Positions 8,201 to 16,567 of a stretch of 24,949 nt of DNA are shown here, piece after piece. The translations under genes and the position numbers were made by a program. Source of the stretch: an uncultured Flavobacteriales bacterium (lineage in GTDB: Bacteria; Bacteroidota; Bacteroidia; Flavobacteriales; Weeksellaceae); NCBI GenBank assembly GCA_937876095.1, contig CALFIE010000086.1:1-24949 (forward strand). Reading direction: 5' to 3'. The notes under the pieces were generated by a model. The model saw nothing but the letters and a program-made list of their open reading frames with translations. It was not told the origin of the DNA and ran no database searches. Numbering within the stretch: position 1 is the first letter of the stretch; each line of letters opens with the position of its first letter.

Positions 8201-10406
8201 TTCCATCATAAGAAGTATCTCTGAATGCATCAATTTGTTCTTGTGTTATTTCAGAACTGTTTTGTAAAGAAGTATTGACAATTTCATCGGGTTTGGAAAA
8301 CTGATATTTTAGAATTCCTTTTTTGAGTTCTGGTTTAGTTTGAATTTTATATTCATTCTGATTTTTGGTATTGTGAATAGAAATTATCCTATCACTTTTT
8401 TCAATGATTTCTTTTAAATCCTCTTCTGAAAACGATGTTGGTTTTGTGGTTAAATCTTCACGAAGGTTTTCATATTTTCTTATCTCTGAAATAATCGTAG
8501 GAGATTTAAATTTGATGGTATTGAGTTGAGAAAGTACTGTTTCGACTTTCTCTTGAGCTAAATCAAACTCTTTTTCATTGGTTTGCTTTTCATTCTCTGT
8601 TTCAGTTTCAATTTTTGTGTCAATTTTTTCATCAATTTCTGGTTCAGAATTTTCTAAAAATAAATCTTCAAACAGATTTCCAATTCTTGCAGTTTCTTTC
8701 TTGTTTTTAAACTGTTGAATTTTGAATAAGGCTTCTTCTAAACTTCCGTGAACAAAATTTTCTGAACGTCCAAAACGATTGGTCTTTTCTCGTACTTCGC
8801 CTAAAATTCTTGAAGGATTAATTTCAAAGTATTTGGAAATATCTGTAGAAATTTTATGATTACTTTTTTTGAGAAGGATAATATCTGTTCCAATTTGTGT
8901 TCCTGCAAAAGCTCCGTTTGGCAAACGGAAACCTTCAACTAGAGTGGCATTTTGCAGATTATTTTGTCTATTCAGCCAACCCGACGGAAGAACCATTGCC
9001 AAAACGCCGTTTGGTTTTAAAGAATCCAAAGATCGTTTTACAAAATAATCTTCGTATTTAGAAATTTTTGGTTCTTCTCCCAAACCTTTGTACAATCCGC
9101 GATGTTCGCCGTAAGGTGGATTTCCGATGACTAAATCATATAGCAAATATTCATCTTTTTTGTTGCCTTTTTCATCAATAAATTCGGTTTCAAACGAACG
9201 CAGATTAATATCGGTTTCGGGATGCAGAATTTTTGTAATTTTTGCGGTGGTTTCATTGATTTCAAATGCCGTAATAATTGATTTTAGTGCTAAATCTTTT
9301 GTAGCATAAAGAAAATTACCCGTTCCAACACTTGGCTCTAAAACCGAAATTTCTACTTTATTTTGTAATTGGTTTTTGATTAAGTTGCGAACCGCATTTA
9401 CAATTTTATCGTCGGTGTAATATTCATCTAAAATTCCTCTACCTTCTTTCGCGGTTCCGCCACTTTTGTATTGATTGCAAATTTCTTTTAAATCATCAGT
9501 AATATTGAGATTTTCTTTGAGAATAATTTGGCTATTATTAGAAACAGAACAAGCAGCAGAAACGACTTCCGCAACTTGTTCATTGGTCAGTTTTTGACCT
9601 TTATATTTTGAAATGAGAAAATCTAATTCCTCATGATTTGTGGAATTAGAATTTAATGCTCTTTCTGCTCCATTGGATACAGTTCTCCTGGATACGATTC
9701 CGCTCAAGGAATGTCCTCCTCTCTCATTTTTTTCATCATCATTCTGTTGTGAATGGTCATCGAATCTTCTTTTTCGTTCTCTGTCTCCGACCAAATGCTT
9801 CCAGATTGTGTCTGCAAGTCCATTTCCAGCATCGTCGCTGCCCAATCTTTGTCCGCTTGTGTGATTTTCGTTTTGCTTGGATTGGCTGTTTTCGCCAAAT
9901 TTTCCAAGATTTCTTCCAGTAGATTCGGATCCCAAGTGCTCAACGTTGGAAATTCCTTCAGATTGAGTTCTGTCTTTTTCATTCTGTGCTTTTTTTGATT
10001 CAACTAAAGTAACATTTTTATCTTTATTTTGAAGTTTATTTTTTAAATATTCTTCCAAATTCTGATTGGCATTTTCAGAAATGTTGTATAGTGCTCGAAT
10101 GTCTTTAATATTTTTGTTTCTAAATTCCGTAAGAATTTTGAGCGTCTGCATATTTCCTGTTCTATCTCCCTCTAAACAAAGAAATATTTTACCCTCATAG
10201 TTTTGAAATCTATTGATAAATTTTTTGGAATTTTCACCGGCATTGAGTGTTACTAGAGTTCTATTATTGTTTTGATTATTCAACCTCAAAAGTTCCAAAA
10301 ACGATTCTTTGTCTTTATGATTCTTAAAGACAATCAATTCATTTTTATTTCCTTCCTCAACGGAAATATCCTCAACAAAAGGACTTGAAGTTTCTTTGTC
10401 ACTCAC
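5226..10406 (-). CDS. Giant Toprim-like / N6-adenine methylase / SF2 helicase protein (DarB-like)
   Basis: 1726 residues, cytoplasmic. An N-terminal Toprim-like segment carries LCLEGDRTGN near residue 75. A long polar, low-complexity linker follows (about 110-260). The N6-DNA-methylase domain has motif I LEPSVGTGNF (near 355-364) and the catalytic NPPY motif at about 429-432. An SF2 helicase follows: a Walker A-like AHEVGFGKT (near 976), a DEVH box (near 1124), SATPFTNKP, and the C-terminal helicase segment GSEAIQEGMN...GRAWRQGN (near 1457). The end is coiled-coil. Methylase plus helicase in one chain is the layout of phage P1 DarB and of large proteins in Bacteroidetes conjugative elements; DarB protects incoming DNA from restriction, so an anti-restriction role for the transferred element is likely (inference). 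The start is a GTG at 10406: an in-frame TGA lies five codons upstream and the next Met is near residue 84. It overlaps the lipoprotein gene by 8 bases (GTGAGTGA). Confidence 0.85.
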   Translation of the reverse strand: MSDKETSSPFVEDISVEEGNKNELIVFKNHKDKESFLELLRLNNQNNNRTLVTLNAGENSKKFINRFQNYEGKIFLCLEGDRTGNMQTLKILTEFRNKNIKDIRALYNISENANQNLEEYLKNKLQNKDKNVTLVESKKAQNEKDRTQSEGISNVEHLGSESTGRNLGKFGENSQSKQNENHTSGQRLGSDDAGNGLADTIWKHLVGDRERKRRFDDHSQQNDDEKNERGGHSLSGIVSRRTVSNGAERALNSNSTNHEELDFLISKYKGQKLTNEQVAEVVSAACSVSNNSQIILKENLNITDDLKEICNQYKSGGTAKEGRGILDEYYTDDKIVNAVRNLIKNQLQNKVEISVLEPSVGTGNFLYATKDLALKSIITAFEINETTAKITKILHPETDINLRSFETEFIDEKGNKKDEYLLYDLVIGNPPYGEHRGLYKGLGEEPKISKYEDYFVKRSLDSLKPNGVLAMVLPSGWLNRQNNLQNATLVEGFRLPNGAFAGTQIGTDIILLKKSNHKISTDISKYFEINPSRILGEVREKTNRFGRSENFVHGSLEEALFKIQQFKNKKETARIGNLFEDLFLENSEPEIDEKIDTKIETETENEKQTNEKEFDLAQEKVETVLSQLNTIKFKSPTIISEIRKYENLREDLTTKPTSFSEEDLKEIIEKSDRIISIHNTKNQNEYKIQTKPELKKGILKYQFSKPDEIVNTSLQNSSEITQEQIDAFRDTSYDGTLNNYGKHYQFANYIDGNWVHDFYYAEGNIYKKLEQLELDFKDKFSVGGTINQYEKQRELLLKVLPNPKFLDEIFISPNHEFVHQFDLGQTEKETYNYATKRTETVIVDYNLAEKFKDFVGTLSSEAFAGSSAWEVRSFVDNETVTGSDKERNALVRERRKAAANDLFYKFVREELSDDIRNRFVKEFNRNYNNIHVPDYSKFPLFSKIHQNFKGKQLRLTEVQKSGVGRCTTKGVSLLAHEVGFGKTLSGILSMHEAMERGNARRPLIVVPNDSILKQWVETIFETIPNAKVNVLGNLGKDYDLSKFDNKDEEITIVTYEGFNNIGFSESITQNLASKFSYISESELKSVNSISERDFQKELEKVKETEGKMKRGKIYDWEDFGFDHLTFDEVHNANHIVGKVKIEDRRFASDFRSQNQQTSKLGINTWMAAQYIQDKNDGRNVTLLSATPFTNKPLEYYSILSLIANKRLEESGYFNVNTFFETFMEADNDMEIDAKGDVKFKANVRRFKNNSLFQQLLSEFIDIKGEEDNPELKRPNKINKEYKIEQNDLTKEQYDLLNESFNETQKGAILTHILNARLIAISPYLSPYYDGKFPSVKEFIENSPKLKQTMDLIQQNKKDIPKSGQIIYSELAVAEFPKLKEYLIQEIGFKPEEIGIITGATNKNQRIAIQNDFNTGKIKVVIGSEAIQEGMNLQENTTDIYMLSLPYNFTSLRQVEGRAWRQGNKNENVRINFMLSNDSIDVFMLQKLQSKQARYLEAMKKGADVLDISDISTQELKTAIITNPETRANIEIELMKKRIESEKNKHLADIAFVLRKHQDFLKIQEEVTKAHNNYNRILGYSKEEGDNAEYWRNQLSFYEKSIHLAKEKVQEEVENLLKKGVNVTEIENKKLITENKIAELDEKLEDLPNLREELVSKYREEKEMQLAKNFKLDYIKEREEENICFFKDISLNERQNYVEKNNNLLINFLKNEQFKEELSFFKKKIKY

Positions 10407-11076
10407 TTTTTCTGTTTTTCACAAAATGGTTAAACTCAAAAATTTCTTTGGCGGTATCGTCCCAATTTTTTCTAGGAATTAACTGAAGGGTTACAAAGAT
10501 GTCTTTCTTTTTATCGTAAGAATCTATTCTTTCAATTCTCCCGTGATAATCCTTGCCAACTTCTTTGTATAGCGAATAAGGCAGAATTGTATCCGTCGGA
10601 TAAATGTAATATCGGGTATAATTCCAAGGGGAATTGATTTCAAAACGTTTGTAATTCTTCTTGAAAAGGACAGTATCGTTTAATTTCCTGCGGTTTTTGT
10701 AATTGAGAACTGGGTCTTTTGTAAAAACAGCACCAATAGTTTTGGCATACACCGAAGTTGGTTTTTGCTTTTTTTGTAGTTCTGATAAAACGGATGAAGT
10801 GTTATTATTCAAATCGTAAAAAACAGAGTCTTTGATGAAATAAGAAGCAGTCGTCATTTCTGGAAATTCTAAATCAGGAACCAATTCTATGATGGAATCA
10901 TTCTGATAGTTGAGCCTAGAAATGTGAAAATTCTGCATCTTATTTAATCCTTTGGAAGCATCAAAATAAACATTGGAAATGAGGTCGATTCCACCTTTTT
11001 CAGCCTTGATTTCTTTGTGACAAGAAATCAAAGCAAAAAGCAGAAATAAATAAGGAAATATTATATATTTTTTCAT
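10399..11076 (-). CDS. Predicted lipoprotein of the transfer operon, function unknown
   Basis: I chose the ATG at 11076 (225 residues) rather than 11106, because it gives a clean lipoprotein signal: MKKYIIFPYLFLLFALISC, with lipobox L-I-S-C and the lipidated Cys at residue 19. Export to the periplasmic face of the inner or outer membrane is therefore expected. The mature part is rich in Tyr, Asn, Asp and Lys, with segments such as YIYPTDTILPYSLYKEVG and FVTLQLIPRKNW that suggest a beta-rich fold. I do not recognise the family. Its place in the operon, between the DUF3945-like gene and the DarB-like gene, suggests a role linked to the element, such as surface or entry functions, but nothing in the sequence proves this. 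Confidence 0.75.
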   Translation of the reverse strand: MKKYIIFPYLFLLFALISCHKEIKAEKGGIDLISNVYFDASKGLNKMQNFHISRLNYQNDSIIELVPDLEFPEMTTASYFIKDSVFYDLNNNTSSVLSELQKKQKPTSVYAKTIGAVFTKDPVLNYKNRRKLNDTVLFKKNYKRFEINSPWNYTRYYIYPTDTILPYSLYKEVGKDYHGRIERIDSYDKKKDIFVTLQLIPRKNWDDTAKEIFEFNHFVKNRKSE

Positions 11077-11144
11077 TTTAGATAGATTAAAAAAGCGGCA
11101 AATCATTAAGACCTACCACTTTCAGATTAGGGTCAGGTATTATT

Positions 11145-12065
11145 TTATCGTTTAATGCTTTGTTCTTTCACATTGCTTTTTTCGTGTTTGTTGTCTTGCT
11201 CAATGCCTTCCAACGGTTTGTTGGTATTGATTCGGTTCATATCAGAATCGTAGAGTTTGAGATTTCTGTTTTGAGGATTCAAAATGGCTTTTCCTTCTAC
11301 AATTTTATCATCTTGCTCAAATTTAACTTTTACGATATTTCCCTTTTCCAAAGATTTGATGGTGTTTTCTTTATATTCAGGTTTGTCAAAAATAAGGTTG
11401 GATTTTTCAACAATTTTATCGGTTTCTACACCGTAATTTTTATAGAAATTTTGGAACAGATAATTTCCTTTTTCTGTTTTTGGTTCTTCAAAATTAAACT
11501 GGACAAAAGCGGTTTCTTGCTGGTCACTTTTCGGATTGTGAAATTCGATTTTCACACTTCTGCCTTCCAAAAGATTGATGGCTTCTTTTGCAGTAAAGGT
11601 ATTTTCTTTGTTGACTGGGAAATTATGAGAAATTTCCTCATTTCTTTCGTTCGTCAATTTTGCGTTGTAAGAATTAAGAAAAATGCCACCGCTATCAGTT
11701 TTGTTAAATTTCAAAATAAAATCTGCTTTGTTTCCAGGTAATGCTTTGTCGGAAGTGGTTTTGATTTCAAATTGTTGATTTTTGGAATTGATGCCTTTTT
11801 CTAAATCTTTGTGAAGTTTTTCTCCTTCGCCGAAACCGAGGTATTTCATCTGATTTTTTAGATACTCTACTTGGTCGAATTCTTTTTGTGTTTCCATAAT
11901 GTTTGGGGGTTGATTGTTAATATTTAATTTTTGGTCTTTTTCTTTAAAGTCTTCTGATGAAAACAGATCGTCAAACTTTAGATTGTTTTCTTCCCAATCT
12001 AGTTGTTGGGAACTCTTCTTATTTTTGCTATCCGCTTCTTCAAATCGGAATGATTCACTGTCCAT
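11145..12065 (-). CDS. DUF3945-type element protein
   Basis: 306 residues, acidic and lysine-rich, with no signal peptide or membrane segment. From about residue 57 it follows a pattern I associate with DUF3945-type proteins of Bacteroidetes mobile elements: METQKEFDQVEYLKNQMKYLGFGEGEKL, then NAKLTNERNEEISHNFPVN, AINLLEGRSVKIEF, QNFYKNYGV, and a last repeat-like unit IKSLEKGNIVKVKFEQ...LKLYDSDMNRIN. The N-terminal 56 residues are a low-complexity acidic extension; the internal Met at 57 is an alternative start. The biochemical role is unknown. Such genes often sit beside DUF4099-type genes, as here, among conjugation and DNA-processing genes. The DUF assignment is from memory of the sequence pattern. 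Confidence 0.65.
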   Translation of the reverse strand: MDSESFRFEEADSKNKKSSQQLDWEENNLKFDDLFSSEDFKEKDQKLNINNQPPNIMETQKEFDQVEYLKNQMKYLGFGEGEKLHKDLEKGINSKNQQFEIKTTSDKALPGNKADFILKFNKTDSGGIFLNSYNAKLTNERNEEISHNFPVNKENTFTAKEAINLLEGRSVKIEFHNPKSDQQETAFVQFNFEEPKTEKGNYLFQNFYKNYGVETDKIVEKSNLIFDKPEYKENTIKSLEKGNIVKVKFEQDDKIVEGKAILNPQNRNLKLYDSDMNRINTNKPLEGIEQDNKHEKSNVKEQSIKR

Positions 12066-12103
12066 TATATTTTATAGTTGGTTTTAAAGAAATTTATCTT
12101 GAT

Positions 12104-12823
12104 TTATCTCCTAAATTTTCGTGACTTTTCTTGTTCTTCCGATTGTTCTTCTTGTTCCTCTCGATTTCGATTGGCATCTTCGTATAGATCTCTGTCATTA
12201 ACATTTAGTTGAACATCAAAATTATTTTCTTTTGCGATTTGTTTTTCATCTGTCGTTATGCTGTTCACAGATTCAATTTCTCGGGAAACAATATTCAGGT
12301 CGTTTGTAATTCTCTTGGCGATTTCTGGATATAGGTCTATTTTATCTTGCAAAAAACTTTTCAGTTTTTCAAGCTCCAATTTGTATTGATTGACTTCTTC
12401 TGGATTTTTTCTTTCCAAAACGAGTTTGGTAAGTTCAGGAGCATTTTTGATAAAATCCAATTCCTTGATGGTATTTGTTTCTTTGTCAAAAACAAATGCT
12501 TGTTTTGAAAAACCCAATTGAGCAGAATGCCGATTGTCATTAACATTGTATTGTGCTCTTGTTTCAGAATACTGAATTTTTTCTTTGCTCTTTTCCAGAA
12601 GCTCAGCAATACTTTTATCTCTTTCTAAGAAGATGACTTTCAGTTTGGTGTTATTTTCAGTGAGTTGAAAAGTAGCCCTATTTTTGTCGTTGTCTGCAAC
12701 GATGGTATATCCTTGTAGGAATCTCTGAATATCATTTGCATTCAGCTTTTTAGAGAATGATAAATCTTCATTGATAATACCGAATTTTTTTAGTTCTTCG
12801 GTTGGTAAATTTTCATTTTGCAT
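12104..12823 (-). CDS. DUF4099-type element protein
   Basis: 239 residues, cytoplasmic by composition. The N-terminal segment (LPTEELKKFGIINEDLSFSKKLNANDIQRFLQG, about residues 6-38) resembles the DUF4099 pattern seen in proteins of Bacteroidetes mobile elements, where a short helical module precedes TIVADND-type strands. The middle contains a long helical region (about 130-190), and the C-terminus is a highly charged tail (NREEQEEQSEEQEKSRKFRR) that is probably disordered. Function unknown. The start at 12823 overlaps the M23 peptidase stop by 11 bases, so translation is probably coupled. The family name is a recollection; the similarity is limited to the N-terminus. Confidence 0.6.
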   Translation of the reverse strand: MQNENLPTEELKKFGIINEDLSFSKKLNANDIQRFLQGYTIVADNDKNRATFQLTENNTKLKVIFLERDKSIAELLEKSKEKIQYSETRAQYNVNDNRHSAQLGFSKQAFVFDKETNTIKELDFIKNAPELTKLVLERKNPEEVNQYKLELEKLKSFLQDKIDLYPEIAKRITNDLNIVSREIESVNSITTDEKQIAKENNFDVQLNVNDRDLYEDANRNREEQEEQSEEQEKSRKFRR

Positions 12824-13652
12824 AATAGGTAGCGATTAATTGGTTTACTTTTATAAGGTCATTTAAAAAATGAGTGGGGTTGATACTTTGTCCAAATTCT
12901 TTCACAGAAAAGTGCAAATGCGGTCCAGTAGAATTTCCTGAATTTCCGCTTTTGGCGATGACAAAACCCGCTTTTACATACTCTCCGACACGATAATAAA
13001 TTTCGGAAAGGTGGAGATAAGCCGTCTCAAAACGGTTAAAGTGTTTGATTTTGATGTAATTTCCAGCACCTTTATTATCCCAGCCTGTTTCCGTTACGAT
13101 TCCGTCTAAAACCGAATAGACATTTTCGTAATTGGCTTTCATATCAATTCCGTTATGAAATTTAGTTACTCCGAAAATGGGATGTGTTCTTATTCCGTAA
13201 GTTGATGTAATGGAGATTTCTCTATTCAATGGCATTACAATTTTTGAATATTTTTTATCTCTTGGCTCGTTTACAAATTCATATTGCGTCAACTGAGTCT
13301 TACTGTTTTTAATTTGGTCGAGCATTTTAGTTTGGGCAACTAAAATCAAGGAATCCTGTAATTTTTGCCTATTCAATTTTTTGTTGTTGGTAGATGAATT
13401 TTCTTTAAGTAGTGTTTTCAGAGAATCCAGTTCTTTTTTTAGTTTGGCTTTTGAGGTAATGTTAAAAATCTCCTTCCACAATTTTTTCTCTTTTTTTGGC
13501 TTCGGATTATCCGTTTCTTTTACTAGCTCTATTGCTTTTGAAGTTTCCGTTTTCTTCGGCAGTGTCGGTGTCAGTGTATTGAATTGCCCGAAAAGTGTTA
13601 TCTGAAAAGACAATATTAACACTGATATAAAACATTTTTCTATGGTTTTCAT
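12813..13652 (-). CDS. M23-family peptidoglycan endopeptidase of the transfer system
   Basis: 279 residues with an N-terminal signal peptide (MKTIEKCFISVLILSFQITLFGQ). After a lysine-rich coiled-coil region (about 50-115) comes a complete LytM/M23 zinc peptidase domain (about 135-262). H166 and D170 of FHNGID, H214 of YLHL and the GPHLHF motif (H245, H247) are all present, so it should be active. M23 enzymes cut peptide crosslinks in peptidoglycan. In this operon it probably opens the cell wall for the mating channel, replacing the VirB1-type transglycosylase of other systems (inference from context). Its ATG directly abuts the coupling-protein stop (TAAATG). Confidence 0.9.
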   Translation of the reverse strand: MKTIEKCFISVLILSFQITLFGQFNTLTPTLPKKTETSKAIELVKETDNPKPKKEKKLWKEIFNITSKAKLKKELDSLKTLLKENSSTNNKKLNRQKLQDSLILVAQTKMLDQIKNSKTQLTQYEFVNEPRDKKYSKIVMPLNREISITSTYGIRTHPIFGVTKFHNGIDMKANYENVYSVLDGIVTETGWDNKGAGNYIKIKHFNRFETAYLHLSEIYYRVGEYVKAGFVIAKSGNSGNSTGPHLHFSVKEFGQSINPTHFLNDLIKVNQLIATYYAK

Positions 13653-15644
13653 TTATGCTGTTTTTATATTTTCATTGACGATGAGTTCTATTTCATTATT
13701 GATTTTTCTGAAATTGGTCATCAGAACTTCTTCTTTACGATTGTTTCCAGCTTTGTCTATAAATGAATAGTAAACTGGCATCGGAACGTAGTTTTGTTCT
13801 TCTTGCTTAATGGCTTTCATATCTAAATTGATTTTTCCATTAATTGCTGATGTTTTGTATTCATCGGTATCATTTTCTTCTCCTTGAACTATCATTCCTA
13901 CCATTTCTCCAGTTCTCAATGCTGCTATTTTTCCTGCGGGAATCATAAAATCCATTTTTTCGTTAATGCTGGTGGTGGTTCCTTGCTGTGAAATGGACTG
14001 GGAAAACGATTTTTGCTTGATTTTACCAAAGAGTTTTTCAAGCCATTCCAACGTATTTTTATCTCTTGCTGAACCAGAAAGAATATTCCCAACAATGGCA
14101 GAAATTGTATCTGCAACTTCTTTTTTGTAAAACTGACGAAGCTGTGGTATTTCTTGCAATCCTAATAGTACCGCAACTCTGTTGCTTCTTGCGGTTGCTA
14201 CTACATTGTCGATTTTATGAATGTAAATAGTTGGAAATTCATCGGCAATAATTCCTCCTGGCAAATTATGTTTGGAATTAACCAAGCGTAACGTTCGATT
14301 TAGAACAGCAGAATACAGCGCCGAATTAATATCCTGTGTTCCTGGATCGGAAGCGAGAATGAGAATGGAAGGATTTTCTCTGTCCGTTATTTTCAATTCG
14401 ACTTCATCTCCTGAAAAAACCCAAAAACTTTCTTTAGTCGCCAATCTAGAAAGGAATATTTTTAATGTTCCTATTTGTCCTTCCAACTGGTCGAAAGCTT
14501 TGTTGTCATACGCTGTTTTGAAGGGTGAAAGCAAGGAACCAATCTCTTCGTTCTTAAATAATGAATCAAAAATTTCTTGATAACTTCGATTCATAAAAGA
14601 AAGAATATGGGGCAAGTCTGAATATTTTCCGTTTTCTAGCTTTGCAAAAAAATAAATGCAGGAAGCCAAAAAGTTGATGGCTGATTGGGTGAAAAATGCT
14701 TCGGAACCACCTCCCGAACTTGAACCTCCTTTTTGCAAAGATGACACCATTGATTCTGCCATTTCTTGTGCTTCCGCCAAAGTTTGGATGTATTTTTTAT
14801 GAAATGGATTTACTCTTTTTGATTTTTCAACTTCATTCAGGTTAATCACATTGAAACTATACTTGTAATCAGATTCTTTGCTTTTTTTCAGCAGGTAATG
14901 GTAGTATGCAATCTGTGCTAAATCTGGAAATTTAAAATCATAAATACAAAGACAAAAACCTTTTGCAATCATTTGACGGATAGCAGGATTAATGACTCCA
15001 AAAGATTTTCCAGAACCGGGTGTTCCAATCACCATTGTTCCACGAAAAGGATTCAGATTAATCCAACCTTTATTGCTTTTTCCTTTATATCTGAATAAAT
15101 AAGGAATATTGATATTGGTTTCCGATTTTATCAGTTCTTGATTTTGGTCGAAAGATTCCTCCTCTATGTTCCATCGGTCTTTTCCCATCTTTTGTTGCAT
15201 CAATTTTGAAATGCTGTCAGCTCCCATTTGAAGAATTACTGCTCCTAAAAAAGAAAGAACAGCATAAATTACCTGATAGAGATTAACGCCTGGAAATATT
15301 TTGGGGAGTTTTACATTTCCTGCTTCATTCTGCACAATCAGAGATGAAAAAATCATGATTAATCCTAATACCATAGGAACCACAATCTCTGTAGCAATAT
15401 TTAAGTCTTTCTTTTTCTTGGCTTTTGTCCCAATTGCTACTAATCCTATCAAAATCAATGTTGCAAACTTGGCATTAATCGGAGGATAAATGAAATTCAT
15501 TTTTGCGAAATTCTTCAATAAATTGGATACAACTGGAATATTCGCATTGAGATAAAAAAGTGATGCGCATTCTAATGCCACAACCGCATACACTGCTTTT
15601 TGTAAGAAACCGTAAATCTTGATTTGATGTTGTTGCTCTTGCAT
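13653..15644 (-). CDS. VirD4-like type IV coupling protein (TraG/MobC type)
   Basis: 663 residues. It is the inner-membrane ATPase that brings the relaxase-DNA complex to the secretion channel. The first 145 residues hold about four hydrophobic segments (near 14-33, 58-74, 83-105 and 120-141). The cytoplasmic domain has Walker A GTPGSGKS at 207-214 and Walker B GGIIADEF near 461-468. Further segments such as IYDFKFPDLAQ, ILASDPGTQD and VLLGLQEIPQLRQFYKKE are typical of TraG/TraD/VirD4 proteins. The length fits the Bacteroidetes family. A serine/glycine run (about 307-317) is probably a loop. It lies 50 bases downstream of traN; that gap contains an 11-base direct repeat (ATTAAAAAATT at 15652 and 15668) and a small palindrome (AGGCACTGCCT, 15684-15694). 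No relaxase gene is present in the window. Confidence 0.92.
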   Translation of the reverse strand: MQEQQHQIKIYGFLQKAVYAVVALECASLFYLNANIPVVSNLLKNFAKMNFIYPPINAKFATLILIGLVAIGTKAKKKKDLNIATEIVVPMVLGLIMIFSSLIVQNEAGNVKLPKIFPGVNLYQVIYAVLSFLGAVILQMGADSISKLMQQKMGKDRWNIEEESFDQNQELIKSETNINIPYLFRYKGKSNKGWINLNPFRGTMVIGTPGSGKSFGVINPAIRQMIAKGFCLCIYDFKFPDLAQIAYYHYLLKKSKESDYKYSFNVINLNEVEKSKRVNPFHKKYIQTLAEAQEMAESMVSSLQKGGSSSGGGSEAFFTQSAINFLASCIYFFAKLENGKYSDLPHILSFMNRSYQEIFDSLFKNEEIGSLLSPFKTAYDNKAFDQLEGQIGTLKIFLSRLATKESFWVFSGDEVELKITDRENPSILILASDPGTQDINSALYSAVLNRTLRLVNSKHNLPGGIIADEFPTIYIHKIDNVVATARSNRVAVLLGLQEIPQLRQFYKKEVADTISAIVGNILSGSARDKNTLEWLEKLFGKIKQKSFSQSISQQGTTTSINEKMDFMIPAGKIAALRTGEMVGMIVQGEENDTDEYKTSAINGKINLDMKAIKQEEQNYVPMPVYYSFIDKAGNNRKEEVLMTNFRKINNEIELIVNENIKTA

Positions 15645-15694
15645 TTCTTGAATTAAAAAATTAAGGGATTAAAAAATTGGTACAGGCACTGCCT

Positions 15695-16567
15695 CTAGAA
15701 TGTGTCGGCTTTAAGAATATCTGAATAGTTCACTTTCATTTCTATAGTTCTACCCGAAAGTTGCTCCTCAATTAATCGTATCATCATTACTTTACTATTC
15801 GGGAAGGTAAATTTTTTGAATACATAAATATTCCTGAAATTTTTACGGAAGTGTTTTTGTGGATTCAGTTGAAAAATGGGAATCATCTCAATACTCTGAT
15901 TGTTGGTGGCTTTATATATTTTTTTGTCTTCTATGGAAAATTTCAAGTCTTCAATATCATAACTCAGATTTGAATTGTTCTTAAAAGTCATATCCAAAAA
16001 AATATAATCACTCATCACATATACATTGTTGATCTGCATACTGAGTTGTAGATTTTCTTTTTCTCTGATTGGATGTTCTTCCGATTTTTTACGAATAATG
16101 TCCATTGCAAACTTTCTCAATTCAAGATTGGAGAAAACCATTTTATCCAACTCGATGGGTTGCATATTTTCGGGCTGAATATGAATATTGGTAACCGTAT
16201 TAAAGTTTTCGGAATTTCTGTAAATGGCTTTGTACTGGGCGATGAAGGATTGTCCTACTACCGTTATAATTCCAACAGTATCTCTGCTGCTGGAAAATAC
16301 AACAGGCTTTATTATTTTTTCTTTTTGGTTAATGTCAGGATTGTCAGTAATTTTAATTCTGGCAATATTGGTAGTTGGCAAATCTCCTGTAAGTTTTTGA
16401 GTGGATAAATCAACGTACTGAATCGGTTCTGGTGAAATAATGTGTAAATTAATTCCTTCAGTAATTTCTATTTCGGGTAAATCCGAAATGATTTGTTCTT
16501 TTGTTGCCGTTTGTGCGGTTAAAAATTGTGCTGTACATAGTAACAGACTATATAATATCGTTCTCAT
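15695..16567 (-). CDS. traN: Conjugative transposon protein TraN (VirB9-like)
   Basis: 290 residues with a signal peptide (MRTILYSLLLCTAQFLTAQ). The body fits the Bacteroidetes TraN/DUF4138 family: strands around PEPIQYVDLSTQKLTGDLPT, VGIITVVGQSFIAQYKAIY and IFLDMTFKNNSNLSYDIEDLKFSIEDKK. TraN is the periplasmic/outer-membrane component thought to do the job of VirB9 in the core complex with TraM. Its ATG overlaps the traM stop by one base (TAATG), so the two are translationally coupled, consistent with a complex. The sequence ends DILKADTF. Identification rests on the family pattern plus position directly after traM. Confidence 0.88.
   Translation of the reverse strand: MRTILYSLLLCTAQFLTAQTATKEQIISDLPEIEITEGINLHIISPEPIQYVDLSTQKLTGDLPTTNIARIKITDNPDINQKEKIIKPVVFSSSRDTVGIITVVGQSFIAQYKAIYRNSENFNTVTNIHIQPENMQPIELDKMVFSNLELRKFAMDIIRKKSEEHPIREKENLQLSMQINNVYVMSDYIFLDMTFKNNSNLSYDIEDLKFSIEDKKIYKATNNQSIEMIPIFQLNPQKHFRKNFRNIYVFKKFTFPNSKVMMIRLIEEQLSGRTIEMKVNYSDILKADTF

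Noticed and set aside
9704..10003. Other-frame ORFs over the linker of the giant methylase-helicase
   Set aside because: They lie within the 1726-codon gene and have the biased composition of shadow frames; no domain pattern is visible.
11076..11106. Longer start of the lipoprotein gene at 11106
   Set aside because: It would place ten residues (MICRFFNLSK) before an otherwise ideal lipoprotein signal peptide.
16073..16408. Rightward ORF over traN
   Set aside because: It is antisense to a well-recognised gene and shows no recognisable protein pattern.
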